A stretch of 64,000 nucleotides of DNA from Paenibacillus sp. S150 (GCF_019352175.1 NZ_JACBYI010000007.1:124001-188000); one strand, 5' to 3'. Positions 1-8,080 are shown, numbered from the stretch's first letter. A program made the numbers and translations. The notes: generated from the letters alone by a model not told the origin.

Positions 1-115
1 GCTCCTGCAGGGTGAACTCTCTTAGCTGATCAAAACCTGGCAAGCCTTTCGGGAACAAATATACGGGTATAGTCGAAGTTGGAACATTCTCCCGTTGCTC
101 ATGAACTGGTGTCAT
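1..115 (-). CDS. fliW: FliW flagellar assembly factor, N-terminal part (cut by window edge)
   Basis: Only the first 38 codons are inside the window; translation begins MTPVHEQRENVPTS and runs into FPKGLPGFDQLREF, the conserved N-terminal signature of FliW. FliW binds flagellin and antagonises the translational repressor CsrA, so it couples hag translation to flagellin export. The ATG at 113-115 is preceded by GAGGAGG. It lies downstream of flgL, as in Bacillus subtilis except that no yviE-like gene intervenes. A terminator-like hairpin stands between flgL and this start, so fliW needs read-through or its own promoter. The identification rests on a short stretch. Confidence 0.85.
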   Translation of the reverse strand, partial: MTPVHEQRENVPTSTIPVYLFPKGLPGFDQLREFTLQE

Positions 116-140
116 TCTATCATCCTCCTCGGAATACTAA

Positions 141-178
141 CAAAAGAAGCTATGGACTGTATACTTGTCCATAGCTTC
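141..178 (-). terminator. Hairpin plus T-run between flgL and fliW
   Basis: Twelve-bp perfect arms GAAGCTATGGAC / GTCCATAGCTTC (146-157 with 167-178) with a 9-nt loop, followed on the minus strand by TTTTGTTAG. It fits an intrinsic terminator at the end of the flgK-flgL unit. The T-run is short, so partial read-through into fliW is plausible. Confidence 0.7.
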
Positions 179-203
179 TCATTTCGGTTTCAAAGAATCA
201 AGC

Positions 204-1112
204 CTAGCTCATAAAATCCATTAAAGAAGGCTGTAATATTTGAGCTGAAGATTTCAAGGCGGACTCATAGATGGTCTGTGCAGTTGTAGATTTTATTATT
301 AGCTCGGCAATGTCCGCATCCTCTGTTTTCGATTGCAAATTGGTCAGATTCAGATCCCGGTCAACCAGGCGAGCCTGTACCAGTTCTACACGATTTGTGC
401 GTGCACCAACTTCAGACAGGCAGGACTGCATTTTGTTGGATCTCGATTCGATGTTAGCTGTCTGGGCACTGATTTGTGTGTAATCGCCACTGTCTAACGC
501 GGCAATCAGATCATCCATGACTTTAAAGACATTGTCTCCATCCGTAGAGCTGCCAAAAAACTCGCTGCCTGTTGTATTCACCTGAAAAGTAGACTGGTCA
601 CCGATGGCATATTTCACCGCTCCTGTATCGGTGTCAATCTGAGAAAAATTCGTAACTGTGCCGGATATTTCATAGGGTACCTGATTATAATTCTGGCCGT
701 TAAAAATGTATTTCCCTTTAATTTGGGCATTTCCGATATTGCCCATTTGCTCCTTCAGCTGCTGTATCTCAAGCTTAATCGCATCCAAGCCAGATTGCGG
801 CAAGGTTCCATTGCCCCCTTGCACAGTCAGCTCTTTAAGCCGTTGCATTACATCTGTAGCCTGCTGCATCGTTGTATCAGTGTAATCCAGCCAGCTTACC
901 GCAGAATCGGCATTGGTCTGGAACTGCTCATTGGAAGCAAGCTCTGCTCTGTATCGAAGCGCATAAGTTACCCCGACCGGATCGTCGGAAGGCTTATTGA
1001 TTTTGCGGCCGCTGGAGATCTGGTTCTCCATGTCACTCATATTGCGGTAATTTCTGTTCAAATTGCTGAGTGTCTGCATGCTCATCATATTTTGGGTGAC
1101 TCTGATAGACAT
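204..1112 (-). CDS. flgL: Flagellar hook-associated protein 3 (hook-filament junction)
   Basis: 302 residues. FlgL forms the second junction zone between hook and filament. The N-terminus (SIRVTQNMMSMQTLSNL, then ISSGRKINKPSDDP) is the flagellin N-domain shared by FlgL and flagellin; the C-terminus (DADIAELIIKSTTAQTIYES, ending LQPSLMDFMS) is the flagellin C-domain. Both form the coiled-coil core; the middle third is variable. AAGGAGG sits 7 nt before the ATG. It lies 23 nt downstream of flgK in the same direction and is probably the last gene before the hairpin at 141-178. Length is normal for the family. Confidence 0.95.
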   Translation of the reverse strand: MSIRVTQNMMSMQTLSNLNRNYRNMSDMENQISSGRKINKPSDDPVGVTYALRYRAELASNEQFQTNADSAVSWLDYTDTTMQQATDVMQRLKELTVQGGNGTLPQSGLDAIKLEIQQLKEQMGNIGNAQIKGKYIFNGQNYNQVPYEISGTVTNFSQIDTDTGAVKYAIGDQSTFQVNTTGSEFFGSSTDGDNVFKVMDDLIAALDSGDYTQISAQTANIESRSNKMQSCLSEVGARTNRVELVQARLVDRDLNLTNLQSKTEDADIAELIIKSTTAQTIYESALKSSAQILQPSLMDFMS

Positions 1113-1135
1113 TCATTTGCCTCCTTCCGCTATTT

Positions 1136-2716
1136 TTAGAGGCCTACTCGGCCTGTACCATTGATCAGCTTGTTAAGAAGTTCGTCAAAGGTTGTCATAA
1201 ACCGTGAAGCTGCACTGTAGGCATGCTGAAATTTAATCAGATCCGTCATTTCTTCATCGAGCGATACCCCACTGACTGACTGTCTGTTCAGCTCCACTTG
1301 ATCTGTCAGCTGCTCTGCATTCTTCGTTTGACGTTCAGCCTCCTGTGTCTGGACACCTAATTGGCCCACAATGGAGCTGAAGAAATCATCGACGGTTCCT
1401 GGCGTTGACAAGGCATCTCCAAAATCAAATTTTGCAGTCTTTAAGCCCGCCATAATAAGCGCCATATCATTATTGCCAACCACTACTTTTTCATTGGCAG
1501 TACCTGCGTTCTCAACTCGCATGGAGGTAGAGATTTTGTTAGGGTCCTTTTGAATTTCCGGGTTCAGTGTAATGTTGCCTGCAGTAATGGCTCCTCCGTC
1601 TTTGGAAGTGAAGAGCGCAAGTCCTTTTTCAGGAGTTGTTCCATTTACGGTGTACCCCAATTGAAGGATTCCATTTATGCCTTTTACCGTTACCTTAGTG
1701 TCAGCCGTTAGTGTTCTGTTATTATTTGCATTCGAATAAGTGACCGCCGTTCCGTTGGTTCCGGTATTCAGCACTGTGCCTTCAGGCAACACAGTACCCG
1801 CAGGAAGGGTGATCTCAACATCGCCGTTGGCAACCGTATTGGCTAATTGGTCCATTTGCGCTTTGTAGTCAGTGACATATTTATCTCTGGACATAATCAT
1901 TCCATACACTTCACCGCCGGTAAGCGTTCCGCCATCGTACGCCGCCTTCAGGCTGACCTCAGTTACTGGAGTAACCTGATTCCCTGCTACTGCCAGCTGT
2001 CCCCCCAATGTCACTTGGTACCCGTCACTCAGTTCGGTGACTTGAACGTTAGCAAGCTTGGAAAGTTTATCGATCGCCAAGTCCCGTTGATCCCGGAGGT
2101 CATTCGGGTTGTCTCCAAGACCTTCCAGCTTCATAATGTTGGTGTTCAGGTCTGCAACCGTTTGAAGAAGGGAGTTGATCTCCGTAGCCTTCAAAGTAAT
2201 ATTATTGTTGAGGTCCGAGGTTAATGCATCCAGCTGTGTGCTGACCTGATTCATCGCATCGGTAAGTGCCTGTGTAGTTTCTTTGACGATCTTGCGGTTG
2301 GTAATGTTCTCAGGGTCCAGGCTCAGATCGGACCATGCACTCCAAAAGTTGTCCAGAACCTTGCGAATCCCCGTATCTGACGGCTCATTCACAATGGCTT
2401 CAAGCTTCTCCAGCGTGTCATATCTGATGCTCCAGCTGCCAAGATTGGAATTCTCATTACGGAACTGGTCATCCAGAAAGCTCTGTCTAATCCGTTCAAT
2501 TGAGGTGAATTCAACACCGGTACCCATTTGCCCGGCTGCTGCAGAGCGCAGGAACCCATAGGCTTCCATGGGAAGAGAGGCTTGCATCTTCACAACTTGT
2601 CTGGTGTAGCCTTCCGTATTGGCGTTGGATATATTGTGTCCTGTCGTATTTAAAGCTGCCGTTTGGGTGTTCAGGCTTCGTTTGGCGGTTTCTATACTAT
2701 GAAATGTTGAGGTCAT
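1136..2716 (-). CDS. flgK: Flagellar hook-associated protein 1
   Basis: 526 residues. FlgK forms the first hook-filament junction ring. Residues 1-45 carry the flagellar rod/hook N-terminal motif (ALNTTGHNISNANTEGYTRQ) and the last 40 residues the matching C-terminal motif (GVSLDEEMTDLIKFQHAYSA). The centre is low in similarity to other FlgK proteins, as is usual, and is rich in Thr/Asn/Gly. GGAGGAG lies 5 nt before the ATG. Neighbours are flgN (its export chaperone) upstream and flgL downstream, so chaperone and cargo are co-transcribed. Confidence 0.96.
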   Translation of the reverse strand: MTSTFHSIETAKRSLNTQTAALNTTGHNISNANTEGYTRQVVKMQASLPMEAYGFLRSAAAGQMGTGVEFTSIERIRQSFLDDQFRNENSNLGSWSIRYDTLEKLEAIVNEPSDTGIRKVLDNFWSAWSDLSLDPENITNRKIVKETTQALTDAMNQVSTQLDALTSDLNNNITLKATEINSLLQTVADLNTNIMKLEGLGDNPNDLRDQRDLAIDKLSKLANVQVTELSDGYQVTLGGQLAVAGNQVTPVTEVSLKAAYDGGTLTGGEVYGMIMSRDKYVTDYKAQMDQLANTVANGDVEITLPAGTVLPEGTVLNTGTNGTAVTYSNANNNRTLTADTKVTVKGINGILQLGYTVNGTTPEKGLALFTSKDGGAITAGNITLNPEIQKDPNKISTSMRVENAGTANEKVVVGNNDMALIMAGLKTAKFDFGDALSTPGTVDDFFSSIVGQLGVQTQEAERQTKNAEQLTDQVELNRQSVSGVSLDEEMTDLIKFQHAYSAASRFMTTFDELLNKLINGTGRVGL

Positions 2717-2732
2717 CTTTTACTCCTCCAAA

Positions 2733-3233
2733 TTAGGCCCGAGAATCAAAGAGTCCGGGGCGTTGCACCCCGGCTGATTTTCCCGCCGGATGATGATAAG
2801 TAGCTTCTGTCTCAGAATAATAAGACATGCTTTCAATCGAAAAATCTATATATGAGAGCGCTTGTTGCAGCAATTGCTGATTCAGCGTATTTGCTTCTTT
2901 AAGCTTCTGCAGGGTACCCGAAAGCCTCTTCTGGATATCCAGCAGTTTTTGTTTGTCTTCCAGATCAAACACAAGCCGGGAGAGCTCTGTTAAGTTGAGG
3001 TTCAGGTTGGACCTTATCCCAACTCCCTGCAGAAAGGCATATGCCGCTTGCCCCCGCTCTTCCTCCAGCTGTTCGATCAGCTTTAATTGCTTGGATTCCT
3101 TGTTGAGAATTCTGATAAGATCTTCTACTTTGTTTTCCTTAATGGACTGCTTCTTGGAATCGGCCAGATCAAGCATATGCACATGTGCTTCATCCAGCCG
3201 TTCCAATGATTCTAACAATGGTGTAAGTGTCAT
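2733..3233 (-). CDS. flgN: FlgN-type chaperone for hook-associated proteins
   Basis: 166 residues from the ATG at 3231-3233, preceded by TTAGGTG at 9 nt; an upstream in-frame GTG (3245) directly abuts the flgM stop and has a poorer site. The protein is almost entirely helical, with heptad-like Leu spacing from about residue 10 to 130 (SLERLDEAHVHMLDLADSKK; LIRILNKESKQLKLIEQLEE), as expected for FlgN, which binds the C-termini of FlgK and FlgL and escorts them to the export gate. The disordered tail after residue 140 resembles other Bacillales FlgN (YvyG). It overlaps or abuts flgM and sits 16 nt before flgK. Confidence 0.85.
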   Translation of the reverse strand: MTLTPLLESLERLDEAHVHMLDLADSKKQSIKENKVEDLIRILNKESKQLKLIEQLEEERGQAAYAFLQGVGIRSNLNLNLTELSRLVFDLEDKQKLLDIQKRLSGTLQKLKEANTLNQQLLQQALSYIDFSIESMSYYSETEATYHHPAGKSAGVQRPGLFDSRA

Positions 3234-3245
3234 GGATGGATTCAC

Positions 3246-3533
3246 CTAATTCTCGGAGGATTGCTTGAAGTAGGGGGCGAGTGTGGCTGCGAGCTTAGCT
3301 GCGTCGACTTGGTAGGTGCCTGCGGAAACTTGCTGTTTCAGGCTTTCAATCTTGCTCGCACGTTCAGCGTCAACTTCGCCGCTCTTCTGCGCCTGCAATA
3401 GCTTTATCGCTTCATCAGAGATCGAAACCTCATCCTTGCGTGAGCTCTTCTTCATTTGTTCCTGCCTTTGCGACTCAGCACTGCGTTGATATGGGTTAAT
3501 GGGATTAATTCGTCCGGTCTCGTTAATTTTCAT
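3246..3533 (-). CDS. flgM: Anti-sigma-D factor FlgM
   Basis: 95 residues from the ATG at 3531-3533, preceded by AAGGAAGGTGG; translation upstream of it runs back into the terminator-like hairpin and is not used. FlgM holds sigma-D inactive until the hook is complete. Visible features: N-terminal MKINETGRINPINPYQ, a central Lys/Ser-rich linker, and C-terminal amphipathic sigma-binding helices (ASKIESLKQQVSAGTYQVDA, then KLAATLAPYF). The gene has its own sigma-D promoter at 3583-3610, giving the feedback loop known in Bacillus subtilis. Followed without gap by flgN. Confidence 0.93.
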   Translation of the reverse strand: MKINETGRINPINPYQRSAESQRQEQMKKSSRKDEVSISDEAIKLLQAQKSGEVDAERASKIESLKQQVSAGTYQVDAAKLAATLAPYFKQSSEN

Positions 3534-3555
3534 AACTTCCACCTTCCTTCTGATA

Positions 3556-3590
3556 TAAAAAAGCCGATAATCTTTACTAAGTTTATCGGC
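3556..3590 (-). terminator. Terminator-like hairpin upstream of flgM
   Basis: Eight-bp arms GCCGATAA / TTATCGGC (3583-3590 with 3563-3570), 12-nt loop, then TTTTTTATATC on the minus strand. The ascending arm is the same sequence as the sigma-D -10 element of the flgM promoter. It should stop transcripts arriving from yvyF but not those started at the nested promoter. Confidence 0.65.
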
Positions 3591-3610
3591 CACGTTTGAA
3601 ACATTCTTTA
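3583..3610 (-). promoter_or_regulatory. Sigma-D promoter of flgM
   Basis: TAAA (3607-3610), 16-nt spacer, GCCGATAA (3583-3590) against the sigma-D consensus TAAA-N15-GCCGATAT. The start point is expected near 3575, inside the loop of the overlapping hairpin, about 42 nt before the flgM ATG. Confidence 0.75.
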
Positions 3611-3639
3611 TAGCTGCAAGCGTTTTTTTGCAGATTTAA

Positions 3640-4047
3640 TTACTCCCGGAGCTTGTCGACAACCCGATACGCGCCTTCGCCAGGCTTTTTGGCGGTTTCG
3701 GCAGCAGCGCTTTCCTTGGCCGCATTCGAGAGATCCTTCCGCAAACGGGTCCGGCAGCTGTCGCACATATGCCCATCCCGGATTAAGGACCCGCATACTT
3801 CGCAGGGGTACATCATATTGGGGGCATTCGCTATAGAAATTCGGCCTTCGCGAATAAAACGGGTGATTTCCTTGATGGGGATTTCCGTTGCATCGGACAG
3901 CTCCTGAATAGTGGTGCCCCGGTTCTCACGCAAGAACTTCACGCAGGCTTCGTACTGGTGCTCCAATTCTTTAACGCAGGGCTGGCACAGTTCCATAATA
4001 TTTTTGACGTATAACCGGCCGCATCTTGGACAATTGTCTAGATTCAT
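3640..4047 (-). CDS. yvyF: YvyF-family flagellar operon zinc-ribbon protein
   Basis: 135 residues, matching the TIGR03826/YvyF family found only next to flgM in Bacillales. The N-terminus has a four-Cys knuckle (NCPRCGRLYV, then MELCQPC) and the C-terminal half another (PCEVCGSLIRD, then HMCDSC). Between them is a helix-turn-helix-like stretch (TTIQELSDATEIPIKEITRF) that resembles DNA-binding HTHs. In Bacillus subtilis the gene is tied to flagellar gene regulation but its molecular job is not settled; I infer a regulatory role from zinc ribbon plus HTH. Stop codon is 50 nt before the hairpin ahead of flgM. Confidence 0.88.
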   Translation of the reverse strand: MNLDNCPRCGRLYVKNIMELCQPCVKELEHQYEACVKFLRENRGTTIQELSDATEIPIKEITRFIREGRISIANAPNMMYPCEVCGSLIRDGHMCDSCRTRLRKDLSNAAKESAAAETAKKPGEGAYRVVDKLRE

Positions 4048-4140
4048 TTTCAGCAGCGGCTCCCTTCTAAACAGTTTGTGCAGCGTGTAGACTTCTTATG
4101 CTCCTAGATTACATGATTGCAGGAGCTTCGTCTATGATTA

Positions 4141-4167
4141 GTATCGGCTATGGAATGTCATAGATTA
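4141..4167 (-). promoter_or_regulatory. Candidate sigma-D promoter of yvyF
   Basis: TAAT (4164-4167), 15-nt spacer, GCCGATAC (4141-4148), one mismatch in each box to the sigma-D consensus. About 90 nt before the yvyF ATG. Confidence 0.5.
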
Positions 4168-4171
4168 CATT

Positions 4172-4177
4172 ATTATA
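4172..4177 (-). promoter_or_regulatory. Candidate extended -10 (sigma-A) promoter of yvyF
   Basis: TGTTATAAT, i.e. TATAAT with an extended TG, read on the minus strand; no good -35 box at 16-18 nt. It lies just upstream of the sigma-D candidate, so yvyF may have two promoters. The rest of the 4048-4343 spacer holds no other signal I can support. Confidence 0.45.
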
Positions 4178-4343
4178 ACAAAAAACACTATGAAATCTGA
4201 TCCCTATCTTTTACAGATTCAGAAAGCCGCCGTGTTTACTGCATGGAAGAGTTCTAAGAACTGAGCAAATGCGGCCGGGCTGGTCAAAGGAACGGCCCAA
4301 TGGCTTGGCCGAAGCCGTGCTCTGAGCCTCAGGATACCTTCCC

Positions 4344-5207
4344 TTATGAGCGTGCCCAGGTCAGGCTGTATATTTCCGCAATGCAGCTGTACTTCTTGGT
4401 TAATATCTTAAGTGTCTCCGCACAAGCACGCACCGTGCTTCCTGTGGTGTAAATATCGTCAATAATGATAATCTGCAGCGGCCTTGACCGGATCAGCGGC
4501 CCAAGTGAATCCAGCCAACAGGCGAACTGTGCTCCAATTGCCGGATCGGGGTTGGCGGCAAAAGCATGCTTCATATCGGCTAACCGCTCGGCCCGGCTTT
4601 TGAAGCTTTGTTTGCCGGTATGATGGGTACGGACCAGCAGCGGAAGCTGCGGAATCCCCCTACTCCCGGACAGGACGCCAGCCAGCCGCTCTGCCTGGTT
4701 AAATCCCCGTTCGGCCAGCCGGGAGCCGCTTACGGGAACCGGAACCAGCAGGTCGGCTTGCCATAGGCCCGCGCGGCCGGTACCTTTGCTTTTCAAAACC
4801 GGAAGCTGCCGCTGGACTTGTACATAGTGCTTCATCCGCTCCTGCTCAGCTTGGAGTATCGTATAAGCCTGATCCAGCATCAGCCCCAGGATGGGGGCCA
4901 GCCTTTCATCCCCCCGATATTTATACTGACCAAGGAGTTCGCGCATCACGCTTGTATAGGCCACTGCACTGCGGTTGCACACAATTGGAACCGGATCACC
5001 GCCGCGGCTGCAATCGGGACAGCCCACATGGCGGCCGCATTTGGAGCAGCGCGGATTGCGGATCCAGGGGATGGAGACCATGCAGCTCTTGCAAACTCCG
5101 GGAAGCTCGGATGAAGCTTGACACTTTTTGCCGCATATGGGGCAGTCGGAGGCAGAAGGTGCGAGCAGGGACTGGGCAATTTTCAACCATGTGTTCATCA
5201 AGTTCAT
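4344..5207 (-). CDS. comFC: ComFC competence phosphoribosyltransferase-like protein
   Basis: 287 residues starting at the ATG (5205-5207) that overlaps the comFA stop as ATGA, typical of translational coupling. Residues 22-66 hold a Cys-rich zinc-binding region (DCPICGKKC, then CKSC, CSKCGRHVGCPDC). The C-terminal half is a type I phosphoribosyltransferase fold with the PRPP loop IIIIDDIYTTGST at about 246-258. ComFC is needed for DNA uptake during transformation and works with ComFA on the cytosolic side. It is roughly 55 residues longer than the Bacillus subtilis protein, mainly by a segment around 110-160. No comFB is present between the two genes. Confidence 0.93.
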   Translation of the reverse strand: MNLMNTWLKIAQSLLAPSASDCPICGKKCQASSELPGVCKSCMVSIPWIRNPRCSKCGRHVGCPDCSRGGDPVPIVCNRSAVAYTSVMRELLGQYKYRGDERLAPILGLMLDQAYTILQAEQERMKHYVQVQRQLPVLKSKGTGRAGLWQADLLVPVPVSGSRLAERGFNQAERLAGVLSGSRGIPQLPLLVRTHHTGKQSFKSRAERLADMKHAFAANPDPAIGAQFACWLDSLGPLIRSRPLQIIIIDDIYTTGSTVRACAETLKILTKKYSCIAEIYSLTWARS

Positions 5208-7246
5208 CCTCTGGCTTCCTTGCGTATGTATCCCTGTCTTCGGGCAAGGGCATTCATTGTACGGATCTGTGCGACCGCTCCCCGTTGCGGCCTCGTCCAC
5301 TGGGGGGAGAGAAACAAAACGGTTCCGGCCGGGTCCTCCCTGGAACGCCCGGCTCTTCCGGCCATCTGGACCAGTGAGGCCTCGTCGAACAGGCTGCTGT
5401 CTGCATCCAAAATAAATACATCGCTGCGTGGAACTGTAACACCCCGTTCGAGAATGGTGGTGGTTACAAGAAGCGAGATTGCGCGGCTGCGGAAAGCCGC
5501 AACCTTCTCGGCTCTTAGGGGGTCCTGGGCGAAGGTCCCCTCGATAGCAGCAGCGGGGAAGCTCTGCCGGAGCATAGCCAGAAGACCGCCGATGTGGGCA
5601 ATCCGCGCCACAAACAGAAAGATTTGTGCCTTGCGCGCGAAGGAGCTGCGAAGTGCCTGAAGCAGCTTCTTGGGCAGAGCCCCGCGCTTCAGGCAAGTCT
5701 GGACCGAAGCAGCCGCCAAATGACAGGGTACCGGCAGCGGATGACCGTGAAAGCGGACAGGCACTCTGGCATGCGGCAGCTTGCCTGAGCGTGCCAACCG
5801 CTGCAGATCTTTGGGCGGAGTGGCGGATAGGTAGATGAACGCCCCTCCGGGTCTGCAGGCATGCTCCGCCGCATAAGCCAGCATGGGATCGTTATGATAG
5901 GGGTAGGCATCGAGCTCATCGATGATGACCAGGTCAAAGCTCTGGTGGAAGCGCAGCAGCTGATGCGTAGTGGCCAAGGTCAGCCGGCCATATAACCAGC
6001 GGTCTGCGCTGCCGCCGTACAGCACGGCGAGTGCCACCGCCGGGAAAGCCTTGGCAAGCCGCGGCGCCAGCTCCAGTACGACGTCGCGCCGCGGCGTCGC
6101 TACGAGTGCGCGGCCTCCGGCAGCGAGCACTGCCTCCAGGAGCGGGAAGGTGATCTCCGTCTTCCCCGCTCCCGTGACCGCCCAGAGCAGGAACCGCTCT
6201 GGGCTTAAGGCGGCGGAGCGCCGGCGCGGCTCCGCCAGGAACCCCAGCGCAGCGCCGGCGGCTCCCGCCTGCGCCGCGCTGAGCCCCCACCGGCGTGCCG
6301 CCACGGCGGGGGAAGTCCCGGCCGTGCACCGCACGGCCGGAGAGGCCGCGCTGCGCAGCAGCAGCGCGCATGCCCGGCTGCGCCCGAGTGCGAGGCAGGC
6401 CTCGCAATAGGCGCAGCCCGCAAGGCCGCACGCGGCACAGGCCGTGCGGCCGGTTGCGGCGCTGCCGCAGCGCAGGCAGCGCGGTTCGGCGCGGCGGGCG
6501 GCAGCGCCGCGCCGGGGCAGCAGCTGCGGCAGGCGGAGCGCCGCAGCGCGCACGAGGCGGCCGGTGACCGCAGGGAACCGGCCTGCGCCAAGCCTGCGCG
6601 CGCGGGCACCGCGCGCAGGAACTGCACCCACAGCGGCCTCCAGCCTCATCCGCCCCTGCAGATGCGCCAGCTGAGCGGCTGCACGCCACTGCCCGGCCAA
6701 TTCCGGAAGCTGCTCGGCAAGAAGCGCTTCCGCTTCGGGCTGGAGCATCGAGCGTCCCTCCAGTGCCTGTGCCAGCTGTTCTGCCGCTGCTCCAAGAGAG
6801 AATCGGCATCTCTTTTCTTTCAAGTCCGCTGAATTGAACTGTCCTTCTATAACGCCTGCCCTCCCGCTATGTACAGCAGCTTCTTCCGCTTCTTTCAGCA
6901 GTGCACAAACCGAGATTTCTTCATATAATCTGCCTTCGCTCCACTCCCCCCCGGCTGTCTTCTCTTCGCCAAGTTCTGCTCTGAGCACCTTCACCATGTA
7001 CATCCCCCACTCCGCTTTCTGCCATTGCCGTGCCGCTCTAGTTGAAACCCATTGCTGCCGCAGCTTCACTGCCCAACCGAGGGGAAGCGAGTTAGAGAGA
7101 ACCACCAGCTTATCCGCAGATCGGTTATTCCAGCCTGCCCGTTCCTCCCCTGTTCCGTCCCACCACGCCCAGTCTACACTCATATTGATTGAAATTCTTA
7201 CCTCCCACTCTCCTCCAAGCTCTACACCATACACAGCAGCCTGCAT
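5204..7246 (-). CDS. comFA: ComFA DNA-uptake helicase/translocase
   Basis: 680 residues; AGGAGG lies 8 nt before the ATG. A zinc finger (RCLRCG, then CAACGLAGCAYCEAC; Cys 257-284) is followed by a DEAD-type motor: Walker A AVTGAGKTE (356-364), box II IIDELDAYP (441-449), YLSATPP, and motif VI QMAGRAGRS. ComFA drives single-stranded DNA through the ComEC channel. The N-terminal region before the zinc finger is about 200 residues longer than in Bacillus subtilis ComFA and has no motif I recognise. The segment encoding residues 200-400 (about 6050-6650) is extremely GC-rich, with Ala/Arg-rich coding unlike the flanks. The motor core is intact, so it should be functional. Confidence 0.93.
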   Translation of the reverse strand: MQAAVYGVELGGEWEVRISINMSVDWAWWDGTGEERAGWNNRSADKLVVLSNSLPLGWAVKLRQQWVSTRAARQWQKAEWGMYMVKVLRAELGEEKTAGGEWSEGRLYEEISVCALLKEAEEAAVHSGRAGVIEGQFNSADLKEKRCRFSLGAAAEQLAQALEGRSMLQPEAEALLAEQLPELAGQWRAAAQLAHLQGRMRLEAAVGAVPARGARARRLGAGRFPAVTGRLVRAAALRLPQLLPRRGAAARRAEPRCLRCGSAATGRTACAACGLAGCAYCEACLALGRSRACALLLRSAASPAVRCTAGTSPAVAARRWGLSAAQAGAAGAALGFLAEPRRRSAALSPERFLLWAVTGAGKTEITFPLLEAVLAAGGRALVATPRRDVVLELAPRLAKAFPAVALAVLYGGSADRWLYGRLTLATTHQLLRFHQSFDLVIIDELDAYPYHNDPMLAYAAEHACRPGGAFIYLSATPPKDLQRLARSGKLPHARVPVRFHGHPLPVPCHLAAASVQTCLKRGALPKKLLQALRSSFARKAQIFLFVARIAHIGGLLAMLRQSFPAAAIEGTFAQDPLRAEKVAAFRSRAISLLVTTTILERGVTVPRSDVFILDADSSLFDEASLVQMAGRAGRSREDPAGTVLFLSPQWTRPQRGAVAQIRTMNALARRQGYIRKEARG

Positions 7247-7294
7247 CCTTTTCGCCTCCTGGAATTTTTTATCAACGCTGCAGCCTTACCACGC

Positions 7295-7330
7295 AAAAAA
7301 GCACACCCTCCCAATTCTGGAGAGTGTGCT
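7295..7330 (-). terminator. Terminator after the 7366-7809 gene
   Basis: Arms GCACACTCTCC / GGAGGGTGTGC with one mismatch and a 7-nt loop, followed by TTTTTTGCG on the minus strand. Lies 36 nt past the stop of the upstream gene and just before comFA. Confidence 0.8.
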
Positions 7331-7365
7331 TCACCCGTTTCCTGCCTGGCTTGCATATGTTATGA

Positions 7366-7809
7366 TTATTCGCCTCGCTTTGATCTGCATTCCCTGCTCC
7401 ACGGCATTTGCAGAAAAGACAGCGGTAAAGAATGTCCCGACTCCCGTAAATCCACTATAATTCCGGGCTGCAGCTTAAGCTCCGCTTCCATCAAAGAGTT
7501 GGGAGCCGCAGGAGCAAAATCCAGCGCAGAGCCATTTCGGGCAAGCCGTGAGGCTATGTCCACCGTTCCATCACTTGACCCTTCATCCATCAGGGTAATC
7601 TGCAGCACCTTTCCGCTCAATAGAGCATGGAAGGCCAGCGCTCTGATGTACCATTCCAACACATATTCATGGTTACGGGTAATAAGAATGTAATGAAGCC
7701 GTTTGCCAGACCGGCTGCGCTGCCAGGATTGCTCCCGGCCATGCAGAATATGAACCAACACTACCGCAAAAACATAGATGGCCGCTATCCACATTAACTG
7801 GGCTGCCAT
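7366..7809 (-). CDS. Small membrane-anchored protein with glycosyltransferase-2-like segment
   Basis: 147 residues; GAGGAGGTG lies 8 nt before the ATG. Residues 4-22 form one transmembrane helix (MWIAAIYVFAVVLVHIL). Residues 37-95 (LHYILITRNHEYVLEWYIRA, then ITLMDEGSSDGTVDIASRLA) resemble the start of a family-2 glycosyltransferase: a Rossmann strand followed by a nucleotide-sugar motif of the DDGSTDGT kind. The usual second half (DxD motif and acceptor domain) is missing, so it is either a remnant or a small regulatory homologue. Function unknown; catalytic activity is doubtful. It stands alone between comFA and degU with its own ribosome site and terminator. Confidence 0.7.
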   Translation of the reverse strand: MAAQLMWIAAIYVFAVVLVHILHGREQSWQRSRSGKRLHYILITRNHEYVLEWYIRALAFHALLSGKVLQITLMDEGSSDGTVDIASRLARNGSALDFAPAAPNSLMEAELKLQPGIIVDLRESGHSLPLSFLQMPWSRECRSKRGE

Positions 7810-7885
7810 GGAGATACACCTCCTCTTATACCGACACTATATGCCGGGAATAAAAGGTCGGTGACTGCCCAGAGCAGACTCCCAT

Positions 7886-8080
7886 TTACGTTGAACTCAG
7901 GGTTTCCGGATACTCCATAAATTTTGCTTGCACATAAACAGCCGGGTCAAATTCATGATTTGCGGGTACATATTTCCAAACCAGTATCATGCAGAATTCG
8001 ACACATGCTGCAGACTCAAACAGTACTTTAAATGCAGCAGAGCGGCTGCATCCATTATATGTAATGTTTTGAAGCTTCAC
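7886..8080 (-). CDS. Possible 64-codon reading frame after degU (weak)
   Basis: GTG-initiated frame starting 7 nt after the degU stop, without a convincing ribosome-binding site and with no family I recognise. The 7810-8087 spacer otherwise shows nothing. Listed because it is the only open frame in the spacer; it may be chance. Confidence 0.15.
   Translation of the reverse strand: MKLQNITYNGCSRSAAFKVLFESAACVEFCMILVWKYVPANHEFDPAVYVQAKFMEYPETLSST

Noticed and set aside
6834..7460. 208-codon plus-strand open frame opposite comFA
   Set aside because: Runs antisense to the clear comFA start and its ribosome site; no recognisable product.
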